Below are positions 35,743 to 45,760 of a stretch of DNA of 49,679 bases, one piece after another. The notes beneath the pieces were generated by a model that saw only the letters and a list, made by a program, of their open reading frames with translations, did not search any database and was not told where the DNA came from. How positions within the stretch are numbered: position 1 is the first letter of the stretch; each line of letters opens with the position of its first letter. Origin of the DNA: Endozoicomonas numazuensis (GTDB lineage Bacteria > Pseudomonadota > Gammaproteobacteria > Pseudomonadales > Endozoicomonadaceae); contig NZ_JOKH01000003.1 of the NCBI RefSeq assembly GCF_000722635.1, positions 10,690 through 60,368 of the forward strand. Direction: 5' to 3'. The translations under genes and the position numbers were made by a program.

Positions 35743-38700
35743 TGCTTTCCGACTTGTCGGTCAAAAGACCTGTCTTTGCGACAGTGGTCAGCTTGTTGCT
35801 GGTGACATTTGGTATCGTCACTTTCCTGATGCTCCCCATTCGTGAACTCCCTGACACAACCTCACCCAAAATCAGTGTGACCACCACTTATGATGGCGCC
35901 TCTGCTGAAGTGGTCGAATCCAAGATCACCAATATCATTGAAGATCAGCTGGGTGGCATCGAAGGGATAAAAGCCATCGAAAGCAGCAGTTCTCACGGCA
36001 ACTCCCGAATTAATATCGAGTTCACACCTGACAGGGATATGGACAGCGCCGCGAATGACGTCAGGGAAGCCTTGTCGCGAGTCACCTGGAGAATGCCTGA
36101 CGAAGCAGAATCGCCAGTGGTCTGGAAAGACGACGGTAGTGGTGAATCGATTCTCATGATCACCCTCAAGAGTGACCAGATGTCACCTATTGAGCTGACA
36201 GACTATGCCCAGCGAACCCTTCAGGATCGTCTGGGACTGGTCGATGGAGTCAGTTCGGCAGAAATCTTTGGTATTCGTGAATATGTCATGCGGGTGGAGC
36301 TCGATCCTGTAGCCATGGCAGCCCGACAGATTACAGCGTCTGATATCCAGCTGGCTCTTGAACGGGATAATGTTGAATTGCCTGCCGGTGAACTCAACAG
36401 CGATCAACGCAGTTTACAGATTCGAGTGATCCGCGATTACAACACAGTGGACGACTTTCAACGCATGGTGGTCCGTCAGGACGGTAGCTCTACTGTTTAC
36501 CTGTCCGACGTTGCCAGCATCCGGACAGACGCCAAAGACACTGAAAGCCTTGCCAAGGCCAATGGCCAGAACGTAGTAACGCTTGGCATTATTCCCCTCT
36601 CCAGTGCCAACCCACTGAATGTGGTCAAAAATGTCAAAGCAGAACTTGAAGCATTTCGTCCTTTCCTACCAGAAGGGGCCAAGTTAAGCACGACTTACGA
36701 CGCTTCTGTATTTATTGAAAGCGCCATTAACGAGGTGTATCAAACCCTGTTTATCACAGTGGGTCTGGTTATCCTGGTACTTTACATTTTCCTGGGAAAT
36801 GCCCGTGCCACACTGATTCCGGCTATTACGGTGCCCGTTTCCCTGATCAGTGCCTTCATTGTTATTTATGCACTGGGTTACTCGATTAACCTGTTAACAC
36901 TGTTAGCCCTGATTCTGGCCATTGGTCTGGTGGTCGATGACGCCATTGTGGTTCTGGAAAACATACACAGACACCTGGAAGCCGGTACTCCCCCTCTGGC
37001 AGCAGCCTGGAAAGGTGCCCGGGAAGTAGGATTCGCAGTTATTGCCACTACCGTAGTACTGGTTATGACCTTTGTTCCCATCGTCTTTATGTCCGGCACC
37101 ATTGGGCGACTGTTTTCCGAATACGCTCTGACATTGGCAGGCGCTGTTGTTTTCTCCAGCCTGATCGCCCTGACCCTGTCGCCTATGCTCGGCTCCAGAA
37201 TACTTAAATTAAATGTTAAACCCTCCAGACTGAATCAACTGACGGAACGTGGCCTTTCCCGAATGGAGCAAGGTTATGAACGCTGTCTGAAAGTATTTCT
37301 GCGCCATAAATGGGCCGGTGCAGGCATTCTCGCAGGGTCACTGGCTCTTTCTGCCCTGATTTATCCTTTAATCCCTCAGACCTTCACCCCACCGGAAGAC
37401 CGGGGCGTAGTATTTGTGATGGTCAAGGGACCTGAAGGGGCCAGCTATCAAAGCATGGAATCCAGTATGCTGGACATTGAGTCCCGTCTGTTGCCAGAGC
37501 TCGATAACGGTCCATTGCAGTTTATGTTTATGCAAACGCCTGGCTGGGGAGGCCGGGGCAATAACACCGGTATGTTAATTGTCGGCATGGACGACTGGGA
37601 AGACCGTAATATGTCAGTCTTTCAGCTTGCTGCAAAAATACGACAACTCACTTCAGATATTCCAAATGTATCGGCATTTCCTGTCATGCGTTCATCCATT
37701 GGTGGCCGCTCTCAGGCCCCCATTCAATTCGTAGTGGGTGGCGGATCATTCGACGAACTGGTTGAGTGGTCGGACTTGCTGCAAGAGAAAGCCAGAGAAA
37801 ACCCAGGGCTGACGGACCTGGATCTGGATTTCAATCAGAACCAGCCTCAGCTGGAAGTCAGCATTAATAAGGAAAGAGCCCAGCAACTCGGTGTATCCGC
37901 CGAAGAAATTGGCTCCACACTGGAGATAATGCTGGGCGGTGTCACTGCCACCACCTTCATGGAAAGGGGCGAAGAGTATGATGTTTATCTCAAAGCCCCT
38001 GACAATACTTTCCATACTGCCGAAGACCTGGCATCTATGTATGTAAGGTCTCACACCACCGGAGCACTGATCAGGCTGGACAATCTGGTCACCGTAGAAG
38101 AAGTGGGTAAGGCCTCACAATTGCGTCACTACAACCGAAACCGGGCCATCACTTTATCAGCCAGTCTTCAGGACGGTTACTCCATTGGCGAAGCTCTGGA
38201 TTATCTGGATCAGTTAGTGGTTGATCACCTTCCCCAGGAAGCCACAGTAGACTACAAAGGTGAATCTTTGGACTACCGCACTAATCAGAGCTCTATCCTG
38301 ATGATATTTGGTTTGGCCATGCTGATTGTCTATCTGGTACTGGCGGCACAGTTCGAAAGCTTTGTACATCCACTCGTTGTTATGCTGACGGTACCACTGG
38401 GTCTGGCTGGTGCACTGGCCGGATTGTTGCTGGCCGGTGAAACGCTGAATATATACAGCCAGCTGGCCCTGATCATGCTGATCGGTCTGGCCACCAAAAA
38501 CGGCATTTTGATTGTTGAGTTTGCCAATCAGTTGCGCGACCAGGGTCTGGCCTTTGAAAAAGCTGTGATTGAAGCTGCCCGCTTGCGCTTACGCCCTATA
38601 CTGATGACGGCACTGACCACAGTAGCCGGCGCGGTCCCCCTGCTACTGTCTACTGGAGCAGGGGCTGAATCGCGCTTCACTATTGGTGTCGTAGTATTCT

Positions 38701-38831
38701 GGGGCGTACTGATCTCCAGCCTGCTGACTATTTTTGTCGTACCCGCTATGTATGCACTGCTGGCAAGAAAAACGACATCCCCCGAACATGTCAGTCAGCA
38801 ACTGGAGCAACAGCTGAAAGAAGCTCACTGA
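35739..38831 (+). CDS. RND multidrug efflux transporter, inner membrane pump
   Basis: 1030 residues, full length. AcrB/MexK-like proton-driven pump. N-terminal helix FATVVSLLLVTFGIVTFLMLP, first porter half, TM2-6 block (TLFITVGLVILVLYIFLGNARATLIPAITVPVSLI), the proton-relay aspartates in GLVVDDAIVVLENIHRHLE, and a symmetric second half ending GVVVFWGVLISSLLTIFVVPAMYALL. The HAE1-type family is clear; substrates are not. Its start overlaps the adaptor stop (ATGA), forming a two-gene pump operon. Confidence 0.95.
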   Translation: MMLSDLSVKRPVFATVVSLLLVTFGIVTFLMLPIRELPDTTSPKISVTTTYDGASAEVVESKITNIIEDQLGGIEGIKAIESSSSHGNSRINIEFTPDRDMDSAANDVREALSRVTWRMPDEAESPVVWKDDGSGESILMITLKSDQMSPIELTDYAQRTLQDRLGLVDGVSSAEIFGIREYVMRVELDPVAMAARQITASDIQLALERDNVELPAGELNSDQRSLQIRVIRDYNTVDDFQRMVVRQDGSSTVYLSDVASIRTDAKDTESLAKANGQNVVTLGIIPLSSANPLNVVKNVKAELEAFRPFLPEGAKLSTTYDASVFIESAINEVYQTLFITVGLVILVLYIFLGNARATLIPAITVPVSLISAFIVIYALGYSINLLTLLALILAIGLVVDDAIVVLENIHRHLEAGTPPLAAAWKGAREVGFAVIATTVVLVMTFVPIVFMSGTIGRLFSEYALTLAGAVVFSSLIALTLSPMLGSRILKLNVKPSRLNQLTERGLSRMEQGYERCLKVFLRHKWAGAGILAGSLALSALIYPLIPQTFTPPEDRGVVFVMVKGPEGASYQSMESSMLDIESRLLPELDNGPLQFMFMQTPGWGGRGNNTGMLIVGMDDWEDRNMSVFQLAAKIRQLTSDIPNVSAFPVMRSSIGGRSQAPIQFVVGGGSFDELVEWSDLLQEKARENPGLTDLDLDFNQNQPQLEVSINKERAQQLGVSAEEIGSTLEIMLGGVTATTFMERGEEYDVYLKAPDNTFHTAEDLASMYVRSHTTGALIRLDNLVTVEEVGKASQLRHYNRNRAITLSASLQDGYSIGEALDYLDQLVVDHLPQEATVDYKGESLDYRTNQSSILMIFGLAMLIVYLVLAAQFESFVHPLVVMLTVPLGLAGALAGLLLAGETLNIYSQLALIMLIGLATKNGILIVEFANQLRDQGLAFEKAVIEAARLRLRPILMTALTTVAGAVPLLLSTGAGAESRFTIGVVVFWGVLISSLLTIFVVPAMYALLARKTTSPEHVSQQLEQQLKEAH

Positions 38832-38872
38832 CAATTAATTGTTAACGGGTGACATCAAAGGTTATACAACAC

Positions 38873-38939
38873 CGCTCGCTCTGAACTTGTCGAAGTACAT
38901 CACCTCTACCCTTCGACAAGCTTCAGGATGAACGGAGTC
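38873..38939. repeat. REP-like CTTCGACA palindrome
   Basis: CTGAACTTGTCGAAG (38881-38895) faces CTTCGACAAGCTTCAG (38911-38926). Same family as the palindrome at 25243-25301. It lies between the convergent efflux and glycosyltransferase genes, a typical REP position. Confidence 0.75.
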
Positions 38940-38945
38940 AATACT

Positions 38946-40046
38946 TCACTCCACTAACTGCTCTATCCACTCCTGATAACAGGGTTTGAGAGCATGCCAG
39001 CTCAAGCCCTGCACATCAGGCGCCTGCAAGGGCTGACCAGATGCTTTCTTTAGCGCCAACACCGACAATGCTTTTGCCAGTACTCTGGCTTCCTGAGCAG
39101 GATCCTGCTCATGGGAGGGATAACGATGCTTCTGCGGGAATAACTCGGGATAAGCCAGCCTGTCAGGAACCAATGGATAACAGCCAGCTGCAACAGCTTC
39201 CAGAACCGCAATCCCCTGAAAGTCATGAATCGCCGACGAAACCACGGCATCACAACTCTGCAAAAGCTGCCGGTAGTCTTCAATGCTTTCGATATACCCC
39301 CAGGCACCCAATTCATCAGCCAAGCTTTCCTTCGCCTTGATAAACACATCGGGTATTTTCCTGAAACTCTGTCCAACAATATGAACCTGAAAAGAAACCC
39401 CCTGCGCTTTCAGATGCGTCAATGCCATAAAAAACCGCTCCGGTGCCTTGTCGTATTCCCATCGGTGATTCCATAAAATCTGCAAAGGCTGTGACGCTTG
39501 AGCATCAATATGTGTCTCAAATACGGAATCCGGAAGGGGAACAGGCAATACCGAGGAGCGCTCTCTAAGCTGATCAACCACTCCCGGAGGAACATGGTCT
39601 GGCAGCTTTCTCAGCAACTGCTCTACCCCGGCAAAAAAAGTCTCACGATTATAAGCCGTGTTAAACAGAACCTGATCGGCTGCCAGGGCGGTATAGAGGT
39701 TTAATATTTTTGGCTCAACACTTTTGTGCTGACTATCGGCCTGGGGGTAGGCAAACTGATTTTCATGGAAGTAGCAGATCGTGGGAATGGACGATAACGC
39801 GGGCACCAGGCCCTTTAAAGCAGATAAGTCAGTCATAGAGGTACAGATCATGAGATCATAACCTGACTCCAATACTTCACGCTCACCTAGCGCCCAACTC
39901 AAACTGTTTCCCCTGAGTCGCCAGTTAAAATAGCGAGGAGGCAGCGTCAGAACGGTCCAGTCATACTCAGGAAAAGCGGCCACCAAACCTTTTCGCCAAT
40001 AGGCATGACTCATGGCATCATAGGCGGACAACAATAATATTTTCAT
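38946..40046 (-). CDS. tRNA-queuosine alpha-mannosyltransferase (DUF3524, QtMan-like)
   Basis: About 366 residues. A GT-B type glycosyltransferase of the DUF3524/GTDC1 family, whose bacterial members mannosylate queuosine in tRNA-Asp. Family marks: MKILLLSAYDAMSHAYWRKGL at the N-terminus, FHENQFAYPQ, the QILWNHRWEYDKAPERFF donor-binding segment and SAIHDFQGIAVLEAVAAGCYPLVPDRLAYPE. The frame extends to 40088, but I choose the ATG at 40046 that gives the family N-terminus; the one at 40064 has AGGA too close. Confidence 0.88.
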   Translation of the reverse strand: MKILLLSAYDAMSHAYWRKGLVAAFPEYDWTVLTLPPRYFNWRLRGNSLSWALGEREVLESGYDLMICTSMTDLSALKGLVPALSSIPTICYFHENQFAYPQADSQHKSVEPKILNLYTALAADQVLFNTAYNRETFFAGVEQLLRKLPDHVPPGVVDQLRERSSVLPVPLPDSVFETHIDAQASQPLQILWNHRWEYDKAPERFFMALTHLKAQGVSFQVHIVGQSFRKIPDVFIKAKESLADELGAWGYIESIEDYRQLLQSCDAVVSSAIHDFQGIAVLEAVAAGCYPLVPDRLAYPELFPQKHRYPSHEQDPAQEARVLAKALSVLALKKASGQPLQAPDVQGLSWHALKPCYQEWIEQLVE

Positions 40047-40097
40047 TCGCTGCAAGACTGACATTCCTAATGACGTCAAAAAAAACAAAGTACTTTT

Positions 40098-41373
40098 AAC
40101 CAGGCTCTGATCAAGTTTCTGGATGCTTCACCCACGCCCTTCCATGCGGTCAAAAACATGGCCAGCCGGCTCGAAGATAGCGGTTTTCAAAAGCTCGACG
40201 AAGCCCAAACCTGGTCACTGGAAGAAGGTGGCCGCTACTACGTTACCCGTAACGACTCCTCCATCGTTGCCTTTACCCGGGGCAATCTGAATCAGGGGTT
40301 TCGGATGACCGGTACCCACACCGACTCACCCTCCTGAAATTAAAACCAAAACCTGAACTGATTCGGCATCAGTATCTGCAATTGGGGGTCGAAGCGTACG
40401 GCGGCGCCCTTCTCAATCCATGGTTTGACCGGGATCTCTCCCTGGCTGGGCGAGTGCATTATCTCACAACCTCAGGCCAGCTGGCTTGCGGACTGATTAA
40501 TTATCAAAAAGCCATTGCTGTCATACCCAGCCTGGCAATACACCTTGGTCGAGAAGCCAACAAAAACAGAACCATAAACCCTCAGAAACATATCCCGCCC
40601 ATTCTGTCTCAACTGAGCAAAGACGAAGAAGCCGACGTACGATCCATTTTGAAAGACCACTTACTGAAGAAGGCTATACCAATGTTGCGGACGTTCTGGA
40701 ATTTGACTTGAGCTTCTATGACACCCAGGGCGCCGCCACCATTGGCCTTAATGATGAATTCATTACCAGTGCCCGTCTCGACAACCTGCTCAGTTGCTTT
40801 GTTGGATTGGAATCACTCATTCATTCCGCCGATCAGTCTACGGCTTCAACTGTATTGGTTTGTAGCGATCATGAAGAAGTGGGCAGCCAGACTGCCGTGG
40901 GTGCCCAGGGACCCATGCTGCAGTCCATATTGGAAAGAATTAGTGAAACGCCCGATCAATATCGTCGGGCAATGACCCGTACGGTCATGATTTCAACCGA
41001 CAATGCCCATGGTATTCACCCCAACTATGCAGACAAGCATGACGGTAATCATGGCCCAATACTGAACCATGGTACTGTCATTAAGATCAATGCCAACCAG
41101 CGATACGCCACCAACGATGAAACAGCCGCACTGTTTCGTTGCTTATGTCAGCAGGAAAATGTGGAGTGCCAGCACTTCACGGTAAGAACAGATATAGGGT
41201 GCGGCAGTACTATTGGCCCCATTACGGCCAGTGAACTCGGCATTAAGACCCTGGATATTGGCTTGCCTACATTTGGAATGCACTCCATTCGTGAAACCTG
41301 TGGTACAAAAGATGCCTGCGAACTAAGCCTGATTCTTAAAAGATTTTATGAATTAGCGGCTTTTCCCTTTTAA
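40098..41373 (+). pseudogene. apeB: M18 aspartyl aminopeptidase ApeB, frameshifted
   Basis: The sequence reads as one M18 metallo-aminopeptidase in three successive frames. Part 1 (40098-40333): ALIKFLDASPTPFHAVKNM to GTHTDSPS. A one-base loss near 40332 (the Cys codon after DSP) shifts to part 2 (40334-40659): LKLKPKPELIRHQYLQLGVE to VRSILKDH. Another one-base loss near 40659 shifts to part 3 (40660-41373): [18 protein letters not shown] to the normal C-terminus, with DHEEVGSQT and [12 protein letters not shown] metal ligands intact. No start codon precedes part 1: the codons upstream are TTT AAC back to a stop at 40071. Decay is recent, since residues are otherwise conserved. Confidence 0.9.
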
Positions 41374-41382
41374 GAACAAAAA

Positions 41383-41421
41383 AAAGAGAGGTCGCCCCAT
41401 GAGTGAGGGCGACCTCTCTTT
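41383..41421 (+). terminator. strong Rho-independent terminator after apeB
   Basis: A perfect 15-bp stem AAAGAGAGGTCGCCC/GGGCGACCTCTCTTT with a nine-base loop starts 9 bases after the stop, with an A-run before and Ts closing it. Works in both directions. Confidence 0.9.
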
Positions 41422-41672
41422 GAATCAAACAAGCCTGTACATTAATACAGTTTCTTAAAAGCAGAATGAATTAAACAACCGGCCTTATTAAAAAGCACTG
41501 ATTAATTAACCGTATAACTACTCTCTCAACAGTTTGCAACGCTTTATTAACATTGCGTTTCAAACTGCAATTGAAATTCTCACTTAAGTACAATTTCAGA
41601 CTAACTCAAAGTCAAAGTTACTGTTATTCTTAACTTGTATCCATGCAAAACCCATCACGGTCAGGAAAGACT

Positions 41673-41849
41673 ATGAAACACCACTATTTCGCACCGTTTA
41701 AAAACCGTAAAACCGCTATTCGCCCTCAGGGTCGTGCGTATCATGCAACCGCCTATCCTAAAGGCCTGAAGCCTCTAATGAAGAACAGCAGTCAGCTCCC
41801 CCCAAGCAAGCCTGAAGGCTGCGAATGCTTTGAGCTCGGCTATAACTGA
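41673..41849 (+). CDS. small basic protein, 58 residues
   Basis: From ATG 41673 (AGGA five bases ahead) the frame reads MKHHYFAPFKNRKTAIRPQG to CECFELGYN. Strongly basic first half, Pro-rich middle, CxC near the end; no signal or membrane segment and no family I know. An A/T-rich promoter-like stretch lies upstream (41480-41640). It is isolated between terminator and quinone oxidoreductase. The good ribosome site argues for a real gene. Confidence 0.5.
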   Translation: MKHHYFAPFKNRKTAIRPQGRAYHATAYPKGLKPLMKNSSQLPPSKPEGCECFELGYN

Positions 41850-41931
41850 TCCATTCTGCCATGCCCCTGTAAATGCCCACAGCAGAATGATCAGAGAAAT
41901 CTATGACTTTATTAAAACCGCTCATCGTTGA

Positions 41932-42909
41932 TTAAGCAGGCAAGGTAAGAATGACCTTGCCTGTTGTTTTATTCGAAGCCATTAAATCATAAGCACTTTG
42001 ATATTGATCCATTGACATTACCGTATCGACAATAGGTTTTAATTGTCCCTGAGCAAATAAAGGCCAAACCTTTTCCTTTAACTCAGCTAACAGCTTCTCT
42101 TTTTCGGCAATGGGCAAAAAACGCAGTGTCGATCCAATGATTTGAATCCGCTTCATTAAAAGCAGCCCCATATCCAGCTTACCCTTCCGGCCTGCCATTA
42201 AACCAATAGTGATAATCCTTCCCCCGGTATTCATTAGCGACATGTACTTTTCCAGCCAGTCGCCCGCACAACAATCCAATACCCTATCAAAAGGCCCCCA
42301 CTCCTTTAGTGTTTGCCAATCCTGCTGATGCCGATTGATACCATTACAGGCTCCCAGTGCCTTGCAGAAAGCCAGCTTCTCATCACTGCCGACAACCACT
42401 GTGACATCCATTCCAAAATGGGCACACAGTTGAATCATCGCAGTGCCCACACCACTGGCTCCAGCCATGACCAGAACTTTGTCTCCAGGTTTCACCCTGC
42501 CACGATGAAACAGGTTTAACCAGGCGGTGGTATACACTTCAACAATCCCACCTGCCTGTATCAGACTCAATGACTCAGGCACCGGTAACAGCAAGCGCTG
42601 GTCACAAACTACGTCTGTCGCCAATCCTCCACCAGGTAATAATGCACACACTTGCTGACCTGGCAGCCACTGACTGACATTCTCCCCCACGGAGTCAATG
42701 ATACCGGAACATTCCAAACCCAAAACGGGCGTAACACCCTCTGGAGGATTATAGGTTCCAGCCTGCTGAGAAAGATCTGCCCGGTTGAGCCCTGCAGCCA
42801 CAATACGAACTTTTACCTGATCTTTACCCAAAGACTCATTGGGAAAAGACCGCCACTGCAGTGCCTTGTCAATAGCCACAAGTCCGTGAAAGCCTTTGCT
42901 ATCTTGCAT
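41932..42909 (-). CDS. zinc-independent NAD(P)H quinone oxidoreductase (PIG3/QOR type MDR)
   Basis: 325 residues, the usual size. N-terminal GroES-like domain with NRADLSQQAGTYNPPEGVTPVLGLECSG, typical of the PIG3 branch; the Rossmann part has AGASGVGTAMIQLCAHFG for NADPH. Catalytic-zinc cysteine and histidine ligands are lacking, so a quinone or enone reductase is expected. A purine-rich GAGATAAAG precedes the ATG. Stands alone. Confidence 0.9.
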   Translation of the reverse strand: MQDSKGFHGLVAIDKALQWRSFPNESLGKDQVKVRIVAAGLNRADLSQQAGTYNPPEGVTPVLGLECSGIIDSVGENVSQWLPGQQVCALLPGGGLATDVVCDQRLLLPVPESLSLIQAGGIVEVYTTAWLNLFHRGRVKPGDKVLVMAGASGVGTAMIQLCAHFGMDVTVVVGSDEKLAFCKALGACNGINRHQQDWQTLKEWGPFDRVLDCCAGDWLEKYMSLMNTGGRIITIGLMAGRKGKLDMGLLLMKRIQIIGSTLRFLPIAEKEKLLAELKEKVWPLFAQGQLKPIVDTVMSMDQYQSAYDLMASNKTTGKVILTLPA

Positions 42910-43429
42910 CTTTATCTCAAACCTCTGTGATCAAGCCGATACAGGTATCAAGGAAATACCTCTGTTACCTGGCTGTATTAAATGGGAGTTTTACCGTCTG
43001 ACAGCGGTCCCGGCAGAGACCCCTAACTAGCTGCATTCAGGTATAGACTGTATTATGTCCCCGGGGATAATAACAATCAGTGCAGAAAACTGATTGTGAA
43101 AGCCCCCAAAGCACTGGTAACTTAAAAATAGAAGTCAACCAAAGCTTTGGGACGGGTATATGGACAGACTGTCTGGTAGCCATTACAGCTACATGAGCCA
43201 AACGAAGTTTTTCCGGCAATCAAAGCTATGGCAGGCTTTGTCTATTTCCGGTACAGAAAGGGTTTGAAGACCCCCTGTGAATAGTTTGGTACAAGTGTTT
43301 CAGGAACAGTGGGATGGAGTGACCTATAGTCGATGAACGTCGTCTTAAACACCCCGTAACAGAACGTATTCCTGCAAGAGCCGAGGCGGCACACCCGATA
43401 TCGAAAAACGACACGGAGCTTCACAATCC
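42910..43429. other. intergenic region upstream of prc
   Basis: 520 bases with only short, unconvincing frames. It contains a perfect 8-bp hairpin CAATCAGT/ACTGATTG (43074-43096). It must hold the prc promoter and that of the divergent oxidoreductase; I cannot fix either. Confidence 0.45.
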
Positions 43430-45547
43430 ATGATACCGACCCTGCGAAACGCCAGGAAAACACCATCGGTTTTTTTTGCCCTGTTCACCGCGCTCTGTAT
43501 AACCACCAGTTCGGTTTTTGCCGCTGATCAGAAACTTGAGCGCCCGGTCGAAGAGCTCGAGCCCAGCCTGCAGCAGGCCATCGCAAGTGTGAACGTGGTA
43601 CAGCTGTTATCTCGCAATCATTACCGAAAAATAGCCCTGGATCAGGAGAGTGGCGAAAAAGTTTTCCAACGCTATCTTGATCGTCTGGACCCTAACCGCA
43701 GCTTTTTCCTGCAAAGCGATATCGATCAGTTTACCCCTTATAAGGAGAAACTCGACAGCTCCCTTAAAAGTGGTGACCTCAAGCCAGCCTTCGAAATCTT
43801 CAACCGTTACCGGATTAGAGCCGAACAACGCGCTCGCTATATGCTGGCCTTAATCAAGCAAGGCGTGGAAAAGCAAAACCTGAAAAAGAACGAAGAGCTG
43901 ATAGTCGATCGCAAGGAACAGCCCTGGCTGGCCAACAAAAAAGCGCAACGTGACTTATGGCGAAAACAATTCAAAGACAGCGTATTGACACTCAAGCTGA
44001 ACAACAAAACCAATGAAGAAATTGCCGATCAGCTGAGCCGTCGTAACACCAACCTGCTGCGCCGTCTGCACCAGAGTAAAAGCGAAGACGCTTTCCAGAC
44101 TTACATTAATTCCTTTACCGGAATTTTTGATCCACACACCCAATATTTCTCCCCCCAGACCGCTGAGAACTTTGACATAAACATGAGCCTTTCTCTGGAA
44201 GGCATTGGCGCGGTTCTTTCCTCTGAAGACGAATACACCAAAGTGGTCAGTGTTGTTCCGGGTGGTCCGGCTGAAAAAGCAGGCCAATTAAAACCCGGGG
44301 ACAAAATTATCAGCGTTGGCCAGGGCCGCAAGGGACCCCTGGAAGACGTAGTAGGCATGCGTTTGGATGACGTTGTTAACCTGATCCGTGGTAAAAAGAA
44401 AACACTGGTCAGACTGGAGATTATTTCTGGTTCCAGTAAAAGTAGCAGCACTCGTATCTATGAAATTGTTCGGGACAAAGTCAAACTGGAAGAACAGGAC
44501 GCCAGCAGCCGTATTCTGGAATTCAAACAGGATGGCAAAAACAAACGTGTGGGTGTCATAGAAATCCCTACCTTCTACATTGACTTCAAAGCCGCTCAAT
44601 CCGGTGACCCGAATTACAAGAGCACGACTCGTGACGTAAGGAAGCTCCTTGAAAAGCTCAAGAAAGAAAACCTGGATGGACTGGTCATTGATCTTCGCGG
44701 CAACGGCGGAGGATCTTTGCAGGAAGCCAATGAGCTGACAGGCCTGTTTATTGATCAGGGCCCAACGGTTCTGGTTCGTGACAGTCGAGGCCGTACCGAG
44801 CGACAACAAGACCCGGATCCTACACAGGTTTACGGTGGCCCTATGGCCGTTGTTGTTGACCGCTTAAGTGCCTCTGCGTCAGAAATATTTGCCGGTGCCA
44901 TGCAAGACTATGGCCGGGCTTTGGTCATTGGTGGCCAGACCTACGGCAAAGGCACCGTTCAGAGCATTCAACCACTTAACCATGGTCAACTGAAACTGAC
45001 TCTGGCCAAGTTCTACCGTATTTCTGGTCAGAGCACACAAAACCAGGGTGTACTACCAGACATTGCCTTCCCTTCACTCTACGACGGTCGTGACATCGGC
45101 GAAAACAAATTACCCGATGCCCTGCCCTGGGATACCATCGAGCCAATCCCATATCGAAAATATTCAGATATGAAGCCCTATCTGGAACCACTGGACAAAA
45201 AACATCGTAAGCGCACTGACGACGACCCGGACTTCGTTTATCTGAATGAAATGAAAGACTACCTGGCACGCTACGAAAACCAGGAAAAAGTCTCTCTCAA
45301 TGAAGAGAAGCGCAAGCACGAAATCCAGACCATGCGAAGCCAAAGACTGACCATTGAAAACCGGTTAAGGAAAGCCAAAGGTGAGCCTTTGCTAAACAAC
45401 CTGGATGAACTGGAAGAGGCTGAGCAAGAAGAAGCATCGGCCGAAGCCAAGAAGAAAAAGAAAGAAGCAGACGCTTTTATCAAGGAAGCTGGAATGGTGC
45501 TAGTTGATTTAATACAACTAGAAAAGAAACAAACCGCCAGCCGTTAA
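43430..45547 (+). CDS. prc: tail-specific periplasmic protease Prc (CtpA family, S41)
   Basis: 705 residues. Degrades or trims periplasmic proteins from the C-terminus, including cell-wall enzymes. Signal peptide (VFFALFTALCITTSSVFA), N-terminal helical domain, PDZ domain (GIGAVLSSEDEYTKVVSVVPGGPAEKAGQLKPGDKI) and the Ser/Lys protease core: GLVIDLRGNGGGSLQEA, then the nucleophile in DRLSASASEIF and the lysine in QTYGKGTVQ. The C-terminal region is Lys/Glu-rich. A GGAG lies about 12 bases before the ATG. Confidence 0.96.
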   Translation: MIPTLRNARKTPSVFFALFTALCITTSSVFAADQKLERPVEELEPSLQQAIASVNVVQLLSRNHYRKIALDQESGEKVFQRYLDRLDPNRSFFLQSDIDQFTPYKEKLDSSLKSGDLKPAFEIFNRYRIRAEQRARYMLALIKQGVEKQNLKKNEELIVDRKEQPWLANKKAQRDLWRKQFKDSVLTLKLNNKTNEEIADQLSRRNTNLLRRLHQSKSEDAFQTYINSFTGIFDPHTQYFSPQTAENFDINMSLSLEGIGAVLSSEDEYTKVVSVVPGGPAEKAGQLKPGDKIISVGQGRKGPLEDVVGMRLDDVVNLIRGKKKTLVRLEIISGSSKSSSTRIYEIVRDKVKLEEQDASSRILEFKQDGKNKRVGVIEIPTFYIDFKAAQSGDPNYKSTTRDVRKLLEKLKKENLDGLVIDLRGNGGGSLQEANELTGLFIDQGPTVLVRDSRGRTERQQDPDPTQVYGGPMAVVVDRLSASASEIFAGAMQDYGRALVIGGQTYGKGTVQSIQPLNHGQLKLTLAKFYRISGQSTQNQGVLPDIAFPSLYDGRDIGENKLPDALPWDTIEPIPYRKYSDMKPYLEPLDKKHRKRTDDDPDFVYLNEMKDYLARYENQEKVSLNEEKRKHEIQTMRSQRLTIENRLRKAKGEPLLNNLDELEEAEQEEASAEAKKKKKEADAFIKEAGMVLVDLIQLEKKQTASR

Positions 45548-45558
45548 TATAACTATTC

Positions 45559-45579
45559 AGGGCCTGACCATCAGGCCCT
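45559..45579 (+). terminator. terminator after prc
   Basis: A 9-bp stem AGGGCCTGA/TCAGGCCCT with a three-base loop, 11 bases after the stop, followed by TCACTTCTTT. Probable intrinsic terminator separating prc from the integron. Confidence 0.75.
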
Positions 45580-45760
45580 TCACTTCTTTAAAGCGCCCGC
45601 CCTAAAAATAAGTACTTAGCCCTACCCCTCAAGAAAAAATACTGGCACAATGTCGCTCAATAGAATGAATACCCCCAACAAGCAGGAAGCTATTGAGCCA
45701 AGGGATAAGTGCTCGCCAGCTGTTTAGGCAGTTAGAACTCCTCGGGCGGTAGCGTGCCAC

